A DNA stretch of 64,000 nucleotides from Rotaria macrura (GCA_900239685.1 OENT01000592.1:30553-94552); one strand, 5' to 3'; shown: positions 52,835 to 64,000, counted from the first letter of the stretch. Notes: generated by a model from the sequence alone, not told the origin. Program-made: numbers and translations.

Positions 52835-53983
52835 TTACATCTTGGAAAGAATATCGATAAATGCTTTTGATTTGAATTCTTTCCAATCATCTGTTAACAA
52901 ACCAAAGGACTCATGTGATTCAATCGAACCAGATCGAATATAATAACTACCAGCTAATACCCAATAAGACCAGGAGATTGTTTCAGTTAATGATGTTTGT
53001 AAAAAACCGTTGACACAATCGATAAATACATCATCACCTGTAAATTTATCAACATCAGTACCGAATTCTGTTAACCAAATCGGAGCTGTATACGAATGAT
53101 TTGATTCTAAGATATAACCCCAGGCATCTTGAATGCCCGTTTTCATTTTATCACACTCAGTTGAAGAACCATAATTTGACCATGAATACCAATGTGCTTC
53201 GTACACAATTTTTTTTTGAATTGATTGTGGTACAAGATCTTGTATTGATAATGATCGAATGAATGACAGATCAAGATCATAGTGTAAACCAGATATAACT
53301 ATCAAAAGTCGAGGATTTACTGAATAGATTGCTTCTTTAATGCCTTTCAAGACATGACCATACCAATCTGGTAGATTCTGTCTAAGACCACGTAATTCAT
53401 TTCTCAGACTCATGGCAATAACAAATGAACGATCAACAGTTTTTTTAGCCATAAATATCAAACCATCGATCCATTGTTCAACATCAAAATATTTATCACC
53501 CCAAAATCCATTACCATCAAAATCACTACAACACCACATGGCTTTACTTACATGATTGTCCAGTAAAACCAGTAGATTATATTTTCCAAGTGTATTCAAA
53601 ATGGAATCGAATACATTGGAAATGCTTTGATTGACAAGTAGAGGATTATTTTCTATCACACCCTGTAAAGCTAGTGTTAAATTAAGTCTTGATAATGAGT
53701 GAAAGACAGATAAGTTTGATGAACGTGTTACATCAATTGAATAAGTTAAACGTACACATGTCATATTCATTTGTTTAATGAGCAATACAATATTTTCAAT
53801 AGAGTTATGTTGTAAACCTTCAGGCAATAGAGTTTCCATACTTCCTGGCCAATTAACACATCTCATTCGAACAATTGTACCATTTGCATCAACTATTGAA
53901 TTACCCATGGTTGAAAATGGCACTTCATAGGAATAAATATTTGATAAAAACAGAACGTATACGATGAAGATATACAACGACAT
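52835..53983 (-). CDS. Secreted glycoside hydrolase family 5 enzyme, intronless
   Basis: The protein has 382 residues with a hydrophobic signal peptide (about 1-18). GH5 (beta/alpha)8 retaining glycosidases cut beta-linked glycans. Acid/base Glu196 lies in MSLRNELRG and nucleophile Glu306 in IWLTEFGTD. LDNHVSKAMWCCS (141-153), DGNGFWGDKYF and YEAHWYSW (261-268) are active-site strands resembling the plant and fungal 'cellulase family 5' proteins I know. Several N-glycosylation sequons occur. The gene has no intron, while ALDH6A1 next door has fourteen. Single-exon structure plus plant/fungus-type sequence suggests horizontal acquisition, which is well known for plant-cell-wall enzymes in bdelloid rotifers; animal loss or retroposition are alternatives. 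Substrate cannot be assigned. Confidence 0.9.
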   Translation of the reverse strand: MSLYIFIVYVLFLSNIYSYEVPFSTMGNSIVDANGTIVRMRCVNWPGSMETLLPEGLQHNSIENIVLLIKQMNMTCVRLTYSIDVTRSSNLSVFHSLSRLNLTLALQGVIENNPLLVNQSISNVFDSILNTLGKYNLLVLLDNHVSKAMWCCSDFDGNGFWGDKYFDVEQWIDGLIFMAKKTVDRSFVIAMSLRNELRGLRQNLPDWYGHVLKGIKEAIYSVNPRLLIVISGLHYDLDLSFIRSLSIQDLVPQSIQKKIVYEAHWYSWSNYGSSTECDKMKTGIQDAWGYILESNHSYTAPIWLTEFGTDVDKFTGDDVFIDCVNGFLQTSLTETISWSYWVLAGSYYIRSGSIESHESFGLLTDDWKEFKSKAFIDILSKM

Positions 53984-54167
53984 TTTGAAGTCTTTTTTAA
54001 AATTTTTTAATATATATATCTATATATATATATAAATATATATATATTTAGGTAAAAGCCATAAAAGAAGAAAAAAAAACGACGAAAAATATCTGTCACA
54101 CAGTCTCAAAGATAAATGTTCAGGATTAGATAAGTGACAGAAGTAGATAAAATATATTATGCCTTGT

Positions 54168-54453
54168 TTATTTATGTCCATGTAGGCGATTCTTTTCATT
54201 ATTAGCCATGGCAGTAACAATTTTTCGTGTATCGCCACCGGCATCTTGACGTTGAGAATTTAATTCCACTTCAATTTTACTGCGTTGTTTGCCGCCACTA
54301 TCGATACAGTAAATAAATCGTCATTGTTTATTCTATTTTCATATATATCGTCAAATAAATTTACCTTCCGGCATTGAAATATTTTTCATATTGTTCATAC
54401 GTATCTTCAGGGTTTTGCTCAGCTAATGCTGTCGCTGAATTATTTGATGTCAT
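54168..54453 (-). CDS. NUPR1: NUPR1-like small nuclear stress protein
   Basis: Two exons (54365-54453, 54168-54297; phase 2 junction) encode 72 residues. The N-terminal half has an acidic/Tyr stretch (NPEDTYEQYEKYF). The C-terminal half has SGGKQRSKIEVELNSQR followed by GGDTRKIVTAMANNEKN, matching the order and spacing of the basic NUPR1/p8 region (GGRKGRTKRE..., GGHERKLVTKLQNSE...). NUPR1 is an intrinsically disordered chromatin and transcription cofactor induced by stress. The protein is short, so homology rests on about 45 residues; confidence is moderate. Confidence 0.7.
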
Positions 54454-55747
54454 TTAATGATTTATCTATAAAACTAATAATTCTAAATATAAAGTTACAT
54501 ATTTATCTTATTGCACTAGTAAGAATCACTTGCAAAAGAATACGAGATCGAATAGTAAAAGACGTTTCGTATAAGATATAATCAGAGAGAACCCCTGGAT
54601 AAAAACGAACGCAAACAACAATATAGATAAGCGAAAGAATAAATGGATTGCAAAATATTATCGTCGTCACCTCTATCGGTTGTAAGACAACCACAAATGC
54701 GCTACATGAAAATTGCTCTAGCTGATGTCAGTAGTGGTTTTAACAATCGTCGATGTGATGTCGCTTTTAAATGAGAATAGGAAAGGCATTTTTTTCACCA
54801 TATACCAGTAATATGTAAAGTGGTCACATATGGTTAAAATATCGAAAGAAAATACAGTAAAATCAACTTAAAAGATTAGTCATCGATAACAGTCGTGCTT
54901 TATTCTGTATTATAAATGATTGCACATCACGAGGTCATTACTTATTCCAACTACGCAATACATACATATACGAAAGGAACATCGCATTTGGTCTCCTAAG
55001 TTTCTCAAGAATGAATCATCCAAAACACGAGAAGCCTTCGGAGTAGATTGAATAAAATTTGTCAGTCATCCTACATGTTATGTACTCTCACATCATAATT
55101 ATTCTAATTTACTCTAGGTCATTATTCAATATTCTACCGTTCTTTTTTAAGTGAACAATAAGATGCATAATGAAATAAAGATATTAATTTTTGTGTTCTT
55201 CGGATAGAAAGGTTTCGAGATCGAAAATACAAATTTCTTTCCAATACAAATACCATAACGTATGGATTATGATATCTTTTCGTCTGGAATTCTTACTATT
55301 CCATGTCAAATTGTAGATCTCAATATGTTATTTCAGAGCGAACTATAGTTTAAAAAAAACGTATACGGTCACGAGAAACGGTGGTAAATATTAGTGGTAA
55401 AATAATTGAAGATTTAATCACAGACAATAAATTAATATTAGTACGATGAAACTGTGTTTTCCTTTGAGAAATATATGTATATTTTAAGCACTTCACTTGT
55501 GATTCATTGAATTTTTAATTTGTCACTTGAACCGATCGTTATTTATTTTGGAAAAACTCAAATCAATCATCTTATTAGTATTTTGAGTATATCTTCAAAA
55601 CTTGATCCATCGAATTTGTTTCGAATCACAGATTGTTCAATTATGTTTATGAGAATTATAGAACAAGAAAGCTTTTTTCATGAACGCGGTAAGAATCATA
55701 AAAATAAATTTTATAATTCATAACAATTCATATATATATATAATAAG
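54454..55747. other. Intergenic, no gene recognised
   Basis: Holds the NUPR1-like upstream region and the upstream region of the small plus-strand gene, with a short (TA)n tract just before 55741. No coding exons recognised. Confidence 0.5.
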
Positions 55748-56310
55748 ATGTCGAATTTTTCTCGTTTAAATGAACAAATTCGACAATGTATTCATGAACG
55801 TGAATTAGCACGAGAGCAACAACGGGCAAAGGTTCTTTCGTTTCTTGATTATGTAGAACAAATAAAACGATATATTCATGATAATCCATTGATTGGTCGA
55901 GTACTTTTTCAATTTTATAATAGAATGAAATATTATTCTTCATCGTATCCTCGTATGAATATATTCTTTGATAATTATTGCACATGTTTACTTTGAATAA
56001 TTCTTGTCTTACTATGAAAATCAAAGGAATTCCTTCGAAAATTGTTATCGGTGTTGATGAATCGAAACTTAGCGTACAAGATAATAGTTCGATTGATAAT
56101 TTATCAACAATTATAAGTCAATCAGAATTAAAACCAGATCTATCAAAACTAAGTTTAGCCATTTCACCATCATCTGAACTGAATACTATACAAACAGTTA
56201 AATCCACTACTCATGTTGTTCAACCGATCGGAGCTTCTCATCAAATCGGTGGTTTAATGACAAAAGCCACACTAGCGGCGATAAACAAGGTTGATAATGA
56301 CACAGCATAG
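55748..56310 (+). CDS. Small unknown protein, probably two exons
   Basis: An ATG frame from 55748 encodes a basic helical, coiled-coil-like segment (NEQIRQCIHERELAREQQRA). A second open stretch in another frame runs to a TAG at 56308-56310 and ends in Ser-rich sequence (SQSELKPDLSKLSLAISPSS). The join is uncertain: a donor near 55901 (phase 1) with an acceptor AAATCAAAG near 56030 restores the frame, whereas a donor at 55986 would create a stop at the junction. I do not recognise the family. It lies upstream of, and in the same direction as, the CNB gene but is closed by its own stop codon. Confidence 0.45.
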
Positions 56311-57002
56311 GACTCTCAGCACATACCATTTTAGATAGCACTGTAAAATACGATCTACGTAGTTACCTAGATAAATTGTCTTCGTTTTACGGAAATCTCT
56401 AAAATTACAAATGCAAAATAGTAGATAGTCTAAAATAATAATTGAAATGTAAGCCGATGGATTGACATGAAAAGTAAAATAATAAATTTGATATAGAAAA
56501 ATTTCATGAAAAGAAAACAGATGTTGAAAATCATCAAAGAATGATCTAATACGTTGAACGACTTTTCAAAATCGAATGTTTGTTTTTTGTTATGTCTATG
56601 TAATTGTAATCTTGAACAATTAGAATGACGATGATCGATGTGGCATTTCTCGAATGTTAACGACTGAAGAGGGATAGCCTCTAGCAGATGTCCTCTAGTA
56701 ATTTGAATCATTATGTAGGTGAACATAATTGAATTCTGTAGGTTTTCAATTAGAAACTTTACAGAAACTTACAATTTTGTTTTATTTTGAAAGGTTGAGA
56801 TTCTTTAGACAAACAATTAATTTATAACCTCGTTATGATGAAAGTTCGAATTCTTCGAGTAATTTCATTAGAAGTTTGCGTAATATCAATAAATGGAATT
56901 TCAAGAGAATCTTCATTCAGTCGATTGGCTCCATTTTTGAAATTGTGCCATTGTTGATCTAAGGTTTCTAATTCATATATCAACAAAATTTGTATTGGTA
57001 AG
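56311..57002. other. Region upstream of the CNB-domain gene
   Basis: May contain the unlocated first exon of the downstream gene: open stretches at about 56838-56960 in two frames encode basic helical peptides, but neither could be spliced convincingly. Otherwise AT-rich with no feature. Confidence 0.35.
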
Positions 57003-60000
57003 TGATTAATTCTCTAACTAATGTGTCGGCCATTGTCTTCCATAAACGACATAATCCGAGGTCTTACTTGTATCCTGTAAACATAGATTTTGAATCAAAT
57101 TTTAAATAAATATCTTTTTTTTTCATTTGAGCCACCCCGCCAACGTACCAAACACGATATTCAAGTTCTCGAACATCTTTTGAATCGTTGTGAAAGTCTT
57201 CGTAATTTACCGACATATGTTCGGCATTATGCTGGTTAGTTAATCTAATCTTGATTCTCTATTTTCTTAGCATGTATCGATGCAAACATTGTAGCTCGCT
57301 CAGTTTTATTTTTGACTTATCATTCAAATACCATTTTGACTCGACAAAATTCTACGCCGTTTCTTGTTTATATAATTGTTTATGGTAATTGTAATGTTTT
57401 CGTTAAAAAAAATGTTGAGATTTTCCTTTTTATTACATGACAATGTATACTATTACTTGAAACGAATCAAACAACAATATATGGCCATCGATTAAATATT
57501 GGCGATGTCTATGGAGATGATTCTCTTCAATCAATTAATTATTACCATTTAAATGGTTTAATAACAAATGAAATAGGTTACTGTAATTTCATAGGTTTTT
57601 TTTCACGAGATGTCAAAGTAGATTCTAAATGAATAGTTTTCTAATTGATTTATTTTACTATTGTAAACAGGCGTACGAAAATTATCTATCGGACATGATG
57701 AAACAATCATTGCTCGAACAATTTCGAACACAATCCATGTTTAGTTATATTCATTGGCGATATGATATTCTTCATTATGTAGTAAGATTATCTTGTATAG
57801 TTTTTCATGACTTGTCAAGAATTTTCATTCATAGTTAAAATGGTCTACTTATAAACAATATTCTATCGATGAAATTATTTATGGAAACGAGGAAATGGAA
57901 CATAACAATTTATATTTCATTTTAAATGGTCAAATTTCTTTTGTGTGTTTATTAGACTTCCCGTCTTCTATAGTTAAACATCCGGAATACGTTCAAATAT
58001 ATCAAAAGTTGAATAATAAAAAGATGAACTTAACAGGTATTGTTGACAGAATTCATTAGTCATTCTAGACATAAAGTCGTGATTGAGTCTTTGTTTGACA
58101 AATGTTCGACTGTGTTTCATAGTTTTGAACGATATTATTTCAGCTGATATGTTCCACCTTCTAATATCACAGAATGTTAGAAAATGGAAGTATCAAGATT
58201 ATTATTATCCATTCCGAAAAAGAAGACGTATGAGTCTATCTTTTAATAATCATTGAAAGGAACATGGTGGAAGGGAAAAGTGTTCACCACTACAGAAAGA
58301 GCATGCCCAGGACCTTGAACCTATCAGATCATGAAGAGACACGAACATACGTTTTTTGGGAGATTTTCAAGAGATTTTTCGAAAAACAACAACTCGATCT
58401 TCTAGGTTAACATATGTTCATCATTATAATCCATCCATATTGTATATGGACCCTGAAATTTTCAGATTTTTCTAGTTTTTCCTTGTGAAGTAGAAGCAAA
58501 TTTCGTGATACTATCTTAACCCATTTTTGAAAAGTTGTATTGTTGAAATTTTGAAGAGAAATTTTCCCCTGAGACGTTTCTAGTGCTCAAAAGCATCTCC
58601 TGGAAATGTAAGCTGAAGATCATGATCCGTCTTCGAGATATTCTATTTTCAAGTGAAACCACGTCTTGCAAAGTGTCATGTGGGAAATGGCTGCTTTTTA
58701 CAAGCAAGTCCAATGTCTTGTGAAGGAAATGTTCTTTCAAAGATTTCGTTTTTCCGATGTATCGTTGTACTTCGAAGTCTACTCTTACGAACGATGGAAA
58801 TCTTACCATTCTATTATGTTACTGTCAACAGTTGTTTGAAAAACAACCACGCATCTTCGTTTTTTGAAATGGATAATAGTTTTAATAATTTTCTATAACT
58901 ATTTTAGAAATATCTGCACATAGACAAGAGACTTATGACTCAATCGAATAACACATATCGAAGTTTTAGCAAGAGAAATGCAACATAGAAAGTAAAATAA
59001 TGAATTTAAAATCAACAGTATATGCCATTCTAGCTCGACAATGATCATATTCTATATATTGATTGCAGAACTTAATTGATTTAAATTTTCTTAAGATTTT
59101 TCTCGTCGAGTTCGAAATCTATTGAGAACTTTGATGTATTATCTGCTGAAATCAGTTAGTGGACTTTCTAGAGAGTAAATTACCCTACCAACAGGTATGT
59201 GCTAAGAAATAGGTAAAAGTTTTGACATAATTATAAACAACAAGACTATTCTTGCTTTATCCTGTGGCTATCTAATGACAGATAAAATTATTCTAGCGTA
59301 GATATTTTTCATTTCATCTTCTGAACAATGGCCGTTCGTTACTTGATGAAAGTAACAGCACGATTGTATGTATCGAGGCTAGATATAAACTATCGTCAAA
59401 ATAGATACTTCGAATAATGTAGACATTTGGCAATGATCTATTTTTCGTATTTTCATATAATCATTTTCTACTTATACAATTCTATTTCAAATCATATGAC
59501 GGTTCATACATATAGGAATATAGTGATGGAATAATCAGGGAACTGATTTCGATGCTGACATTCATTGTATTCTTTGAACGATCACTACCCTAATTCTTTT
59601 GTATTTCAATTTCAGTTCGAAATCATTCCACTACTTCAATATCAGATTCGAAAAATGATTCGACGAATATTATTAATTATCTTCCATTAACTAATTCAAT
59701 TGTTCCAACCACTGTTTCAAATTCGAATTATCCAAGGAATATTAATGCTATCATCCATGAAAAAGTCTCTCGTCAAATTGTATGAACCTATTTTTTTCGT
59801 CTTCTACCAGTGATACGACTTCTTTTTCTCTCGGTTAGAAGAATGAAAAAAGTTTCAATTTGAAAACTAGATGGCGTTTTCTTGAAATATTTCTTCTTTC
59901 CAATGGACATTATTTTGGCTTTGAATCTAAAACAATACATTCATGGTATCTCACGCGAAGTACAGTCGATATCATTTCAAGTAATTTTCATTGTTAAACA

Positions 60001-60311
60001 CGGCTTATGATTTAAGTATGTTTTTATTCTCATGTTGTTCAGTGCCGAAAATTCGTTTTAAAGAATTTGGGTCTTTCGCTCCAATGATATTTGAAAAACT
60101 TCGTCAAGATTTTCTTGATATTTTTCCAAACGAAAACTACATACGTGATTCTTTTATAAAATATCTTCAAACAAATAAATTCAATGAAAATGAAAACTCA
60201 ACAATTAAATTTAGTAATCATAAAAAACGATCAACTATCAATGATGATGATGATATGAAAAATAGAAATTGGATTCCAGAACAAACTCTTCTTAGTATGA
60301 AAATAAAATGA
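57003..60311 (+). CDS. Cyclic-nucleotide-binding-domain protein (CNBD2-like), possibly disrupted
   Basis: Exons: tentative 57003-57077, then 57132-57234, 57271-57617, 57671-57781, 57835-58036, 59616-59779, 59839-59980, 60043-60311; phases agree throughout. The first CNB region reads RTKHDIQVLEHLLNRCESL, then FLVYIIVYGNCNVFVKKN, then HRLNIGDVYGDDSLQ, the beta-roll and phosphate-cassette position. A second roll has IIYGNEEMEHNNLYFILNG. A C-terminal part has LSNGHYFGFES and a helical tail. The arrangement resembles CNBD2-like proteins; whether cNMP is bound is unclear because a clear phosphate-binding Arg is not seen. Exon 57271-57617 contains an in-frame TGA at 57438-57440; no AG acceptor is available to splice it out. 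The intron 58037-59615 holds repeat copy B. The true N-terminus was not found. Confidence 0.65.
58150..58890. repeat. Dispersed ~650-bp repeat, copy B (CNB-gene intron)
   Basis: Direct-orientation homologue of the sequence in the PRKDC intron at about 370-1000. Matching blocks start near AAGAAGAC (58220) and end near the TTTTTTGAAAT at about 58870. On the minus strand this copy keeps a 97-codon ATG frame (58516-58809). The same peptide start, MVRFPS, and a segment of the form SSHF-D---V-S-EN--SRR are recognisable in copy A but broken there by stops and a frameshift. Class unknown. Confidence 0.8.
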
Positions 60312-60394
60312 ATAACAGTAATAGATAAATATCTTTGAATTTTCATAGATCAATACAAAGAAAATGTTCGCTCATCGAATAAATCCTCATGTAA

Positions 60395-62417
60395 TTAAAT
60401 CGTTGTTCCTCGTACGACAAGACCAGCTTTATGATAGATTTCATCGATTATTTCCATATTACGAATTCCATTTGCTCCAGTCGTAAATGCTGTTTCATAC
60501 GCTTTATCTATTGAACTTTCGTCTTGAAATATTTTAACAGCTTCAACAAATGCTTTTAATTGATAATAATATGTTGAATGATTATCAGCATAGTTTTTTA
60601 TTGTACGTTTCTGATTATTATTACGTCGATCTTGAATAGTTAAATAATGATAAAAAGTAGGTAGAATTAGATAACCAACTGTTATGATAGCATGTTCACA
60701 TTCGATGATTATCTGTTGTTTCACAAATGACCAATTATTTGTAAAATCACAATGAATATTGCATTTGATCCCATCTAATAGTAGTTGACTTCTCATGCCA
60801 TAATCCATTTGAGGATTTGTTGGAGAGACTCGTAAAGGTTCAGCATTTTGAATTTCAAACGAAGTTTCATTGTCATCATTACGATTATGATATGTATTAA
60901 CGATAAAACGACACGCTGAAACTAAATAACAGCCAAGATCCATTTGACTTCCACCACCGAGTGAATATTGAAATCGAATATCGTCTTGTTTAAAAAACGA
61001 GCATGGAACAGTAAAAGTACCAGATATATTTTGAATAGCACCGATTTGATCTTTATTCGATATAATATTTTTCAGTGTTTCATTACAAAATGGATGATAT
61101 CTATAATGAAATGCTTCAACAAGTAAACGATTTTGTTTTTTTGCTTCTTCAACCATTTCGCGAGCTTCATGTGCGTTATTAGATAATGGTTTTTCACAAA
61201 GTACATGTTTGCCAGAACGTAAAGCTTTCATTGTCCATTGATAATGAAGACCGTTCGGTAATGGATTATAAATCATAGTTATATCTGGATCAGATAATAA
61301 TGCATCATAATTATCATAAACCTACAATAGAAAAGAAAACAGTATTTTTGCTCGAATAAAAAAATTAATTCAGCGATGTGTCAGAGAATGATTGGTCTAC
61401 TACGTCATGACTTTAGATAAGTTCCCATTACCATATTGTTGTCAAAGACAAGAAAGATTTAGCTTTTGTTTTCAAATAAGTCAACATTTTTCAAGTATCA
61501 TGTGCATTCATTATCATTTTCGACGAAGTTTGCTTTCAATCAAAATTACTCTTATAAGAAAAAAATTTTAAGTTAGATATTAATATCAACGTGAGATCGT
61601 GCTCATTCGGTATTTATATAAGAAAATTTCAGTTACGGATTTTTGAACTATTGAAATTTTTTAGTTGAAACTGTAATTTAGATAACTTTTAGTTTTTCGC
61701 CTATTTCGTTTCCAGACATGAAAAAATCTTTTAAAAACAAATCTACTTTGTTGTAAGCAGAAATGAATTACAAATACTTAATATCATACAATAAGCAATA
61801 GAAACGTCCTATACATGATATCGTTTGTTTTTGTTTTCAAGATTCCGTTTGCGTTCGAAATTTCAATCGAGAGAAGCACCATGTTTTTAGACTTTTATGA
61901 TAGGTTTTATCATGAATAGAATTTGAATATTCGAAACTAATCTTTATCTTGATTTTGAAAAAACGAAGAGATAAATTTTTATTGGTAATGATTGATATTT
62001 TAACAAATTTGCCCGTAAGGAAATCTAGCAAAATGAATTGTCTTCTTGTTTTTCTTTGATTTTTGTAGAAAAAAATCTTTGCTAAAAGTCTACATCAATA
62101 TTTTGTTTTGAACGACAAGAGTAATTTTATGTATAGTGATAAACTAGTTGAAAGAAATTTTATTTCGAAACATTCTTTTTCATTCGAAACCTTACTTTTG
62201 GTATATAATGTTTTCTTGCAAATGCTTCGGCCTTTTCTCGATTTCTAGCAGCAATGCCATAGATTAAAATATTCGATAGTTTACTCGCCGGATTGATTAA
62301 TGCCATATTAGATATATTAGCTGCTCCGAGTATTCCAATTTTAAATGCATCTGCTTGCTTATGTAATTGTTTTGTATCACCGCTAAAATGCGTCCATAAA
62401 CGATTAAGTAAAGCCAT
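60395..62417 (-). CDS. Gfo/Idh/MocA-family NAD(P)-dependent oxidoreductase
   Basis: Two exons (62196-62417, 60395-61321; phase 0) give 382 residues. The N-terminal Rossmann fold starts at KIGILGAANIS (about 26-36), with Ala where the family often has Gly. The conserved EKP motif, with its catalytic Lys at about 118, lies in GKHVLCEKPLSNN. VEAFHYRYHP and GGGSQMDLGCYLVSACRF follow in the C-terminal domain. These blocks match the dihydrodiol/xylose dehydrogenase-like branch found in animals, plants and fungi, where related enzymes oxidise sugars or trans-dihydrodiols. The exact substrate cannot be read. The gene has only one intron, of 874 bp, unlike the many short introns of most neighbours. 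Confidence 0.9.
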
Positions 62418-63447
62418 CTATGTATAATAGAAAATAAAAAGAATATTTTCGAAGATGTTCTTGATCAATGTAATTTCATGAATCAAAATAAGAAACACTA
62501 GATATAGAGCGATGAACAAACAAATTCTCTCATAGAGTTCGATTCACTATTCTGTCTCCGTATGATGAATGCTATACGCAATTGTGTAACTTTAATCTAA
62601 ATCTATGTTCAAAATTTAACTTTTCAATAGGTTTTTCATGTAGTTCATTTTCTTTTTCTTAACTTCATTTTGATTTATCAATCATTTAATTGACCCGAAG
62701 AAATACTTTTTTATGATCACTTACAGTCTTTCTATTGCATTAAAATAGAACTAATGGATGATTTTTGTTCGATTTTGAATATTTAGTGCCTTAGAATTTT
62801 CAAAAAAAATAGGAATGACAACTTATCAAATCAGTATGACTTATTTATAACCTTTAAATTCAATATCAACATCATTTTAGTTTCTATAACAATTTCCAAA
62901 TATAGCATAGCGATATAGTAACTTATTTTTTGATTTAAATAAAAGCAACTAAAAATCTCTATGTGAATACTGAAGAATCATCCGTCGACGAATGTTCATT
63001 ACCATACGATAGCTCAATATAAAAATGCAGACGAAAACTGTAAGTCTATTTTATGTTTCTAATCAAATACGAAGAAGTTTTATATAATTTTTCTAAAATC
63101 TTCGATTACTTGTAATCAATGTTCTTAATAGGAATCTGAAATACAGTGCCCGGGTACACTTTTTTTCAAGACACGATGCATCAGTACACACTGTTTTGTG
63201 GACTAAGGTGAACAAAATGCACGAGAAGCGTAAAACTGGTGTCTTGTCACAAAATAAAACTTTTATTTCATATTCCACTTTAATAAGTGCATGAAGATCT
63301 ATAATACATAAAAGTAAAATGCTTTTAAATCACAAAAGAAAAAGTGATCTGACTGAATAAAAGATATCAACTGCCCAAGCAGACAAAATTTTTCAAAAAC
63401 TAGTTAAAACGCCCGAAAATTGTTGGAAAATCGAGAAAAGTGGAACC
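62418..63447. other. Intergenic, no gene recognised
   Basis: AT-rich upstream region of the oxidoreductase gene. No coding exon or repeat was recognised, apart from short complementary segments around 63166 and 63239 (CAAGACAC and GTGTCTTG). Confidence 0.45.
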
Positions 63448-63763
63448 GTTCGGATGGCAATCGACGTTCCAGATGGTTAGTGAAAAGCGCTCATTTCCCC
63501 ACCTCCTTGTGTGTTTAATCACGTTTTCAGCCAAAAAACAATTGTAAATCCATTAAAAAAAAAGCAATAGTAGTCGTTTATTGCATAGTCGTTATAAATG
63601 ACGGGTTCATAATAAGAGTTCTTGAGTATTAATACGACGACCACTATTTCTTCTTTTATGGATTTACAGTTGTTTTTCGGCTGAAAAAGCGATTAAACGC
63701 ACAAGATGGTGGCGAAATGAGCGTTGTTCACTCGCAATCTGGAACGTCGATTGCCATCTGAAC
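63448..63763. mobile_element. Palindromic MITE
   Basis: The left arm from 63448 (GTTCGGATGGCAATCGACG...) is matched with few mismatches by the reverse complement of the right arm ending at 63763. Arms are at least 110 bp, and the ends differ mainly at single positions (GTTCGG against GTTCAG). The total is about 316 bp; it is noncoding. Its right end abuts the hAT-type terminus at 63764. Confidence 0.85.
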
Positions 63764-64000
63764 TAGGCATGCACCGAGCCCGGGTATGGCTCGAGCTACC
63801 CGGGGTTCGGTTTCCCGGGCTCGGTCTGGCTCGGGGTTCCGTGAAGCTCGGGCTCGGTGAGGCTCGGGGTTCGGTCAGACTCGGACTCGGTCAGGCTCGG
63901 GCTCGGTCCTACCCGGGGCTCGGTCAAACCCGAGGCTCGGTCATACCCGGTACCAAAAAATTTTTTTTTTCATTTAGCGGAAACCACAATAATCAAGAAT
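63764..64000. mobile_element. hAT-type non-autonomous element, truncated by window edge
   Basis: Starts with TAGGCATGCACCGAGCCCGGG, close in form to the TIR of the complete hAT-type element at 44088 (TAGGGATGCAACGG). The interior to about 63950 is made of degenerate GGCTCGGT/CCGAGC units. If hAT-type, the 8 bases before it, ATCTGAAC (63756-63763), should recur after its right end beyond the window. Confidence 0.7.

Noticed and set aside
60043..60311. Phosphatidylinositol-phosphate kinase fragment (FKEFGSFAPMIFEKLR resembles the kinase N-lobe entry)
   Set aside because: No kinase motifs follow, the frame ends soon after, and upstream exons in phase encode a CNB-domain protein.
1..64000. tRNA, rRNA, CRISPR or prokaryotic operon features
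   Set aside because: None seen; intron structure and gene content are eukaryotic. A covariance-model search would be needed to exclude tRNAs fully.

Overview
This is a eukaryotic nuclear window, almost certainly from an invertebrate animal. The sequence is AT-rich. Most genes are split by many short GT-AG introns, typically 45-100 bp, between small exons. The genes are metazoan: DNA-PKcs, CEP104, DNA ligase III, LCOR/E93, NUPR1 and ALDH6A1. I favour a bdelloid rotifer because compact introns occur next to an intronless plant/fungus-type GH5 glycosidase and many small non-autonomous transposons. That assignment is inference; no marker gene in the window proves it. I read no tRNA, rRNA or CRISPR array. 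All gene models were built by hand from splice consensus, reading phase and remembered family sequences; no database was searched.

Layout. 1-11,491 (-): N-terminal third of PRKDC (DNA-PKcs), running off the left edge, with three repeat elements in its introns. 11,492-11,754: short divergent promoter. 11,755-18,278 (+): complete 20-exon CEP104. 18.3-21.8 kb: nothing recognised. 21,779-23,422 (-): single-exon 7TM receptor. 23.4-28.6 kb: nothing recognised. 28,635-35,435 (-): LIG3, with a GC-AG intron and a possible upstream leader exon. 37,106-40,356 (-): LCOR/E93-type Psq transcription factor. 40.4-50.2 kb: gene-poor region with nested GC-richer transposons, including a hAT-type element with a perfect 8-bp target duplication. 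50,239-52,736 (+): complete 15-exon ALDH6A1, tail-to-tail with an intronless GH5 glycosidase (52,835-53,983, -). 54,168-54,453 (-): NUPR1-like. 55,748-56,310 (+): small unknown gene. 57,003-60,311 (+): cyclic-nucleotide-binding protein (CNBD2-like) with an in-frame TGA or a non-AG splice site. 60,395-62,417 (-): Gfo/Idh/MocA oxidoreductase. 63,448-64,000: palindromic MITE abutted by a second hAT-type element cut by the window edge.

Themes. Two DNA strand-break repair genes lie about 17 kb apart: DNA-PKcs (classical end joining) and ligase III (single-strand break, alternative end-joining and mitochondrial repair). A stress-type NUPR1 homologue lies in the same window. This would fit a desiccation-tolerant animal, but shared function from this linkage is speculation. 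No clearly new multi-gene system is visible. The least explained items are a roughly 650-bp dispersed repeat present in introns of two unrelated genes 57 kb apart with traces of an ancestral reading frame, a perfect 135-bp foldback in PRKDC, and the self-similar GC-rich MITEs.
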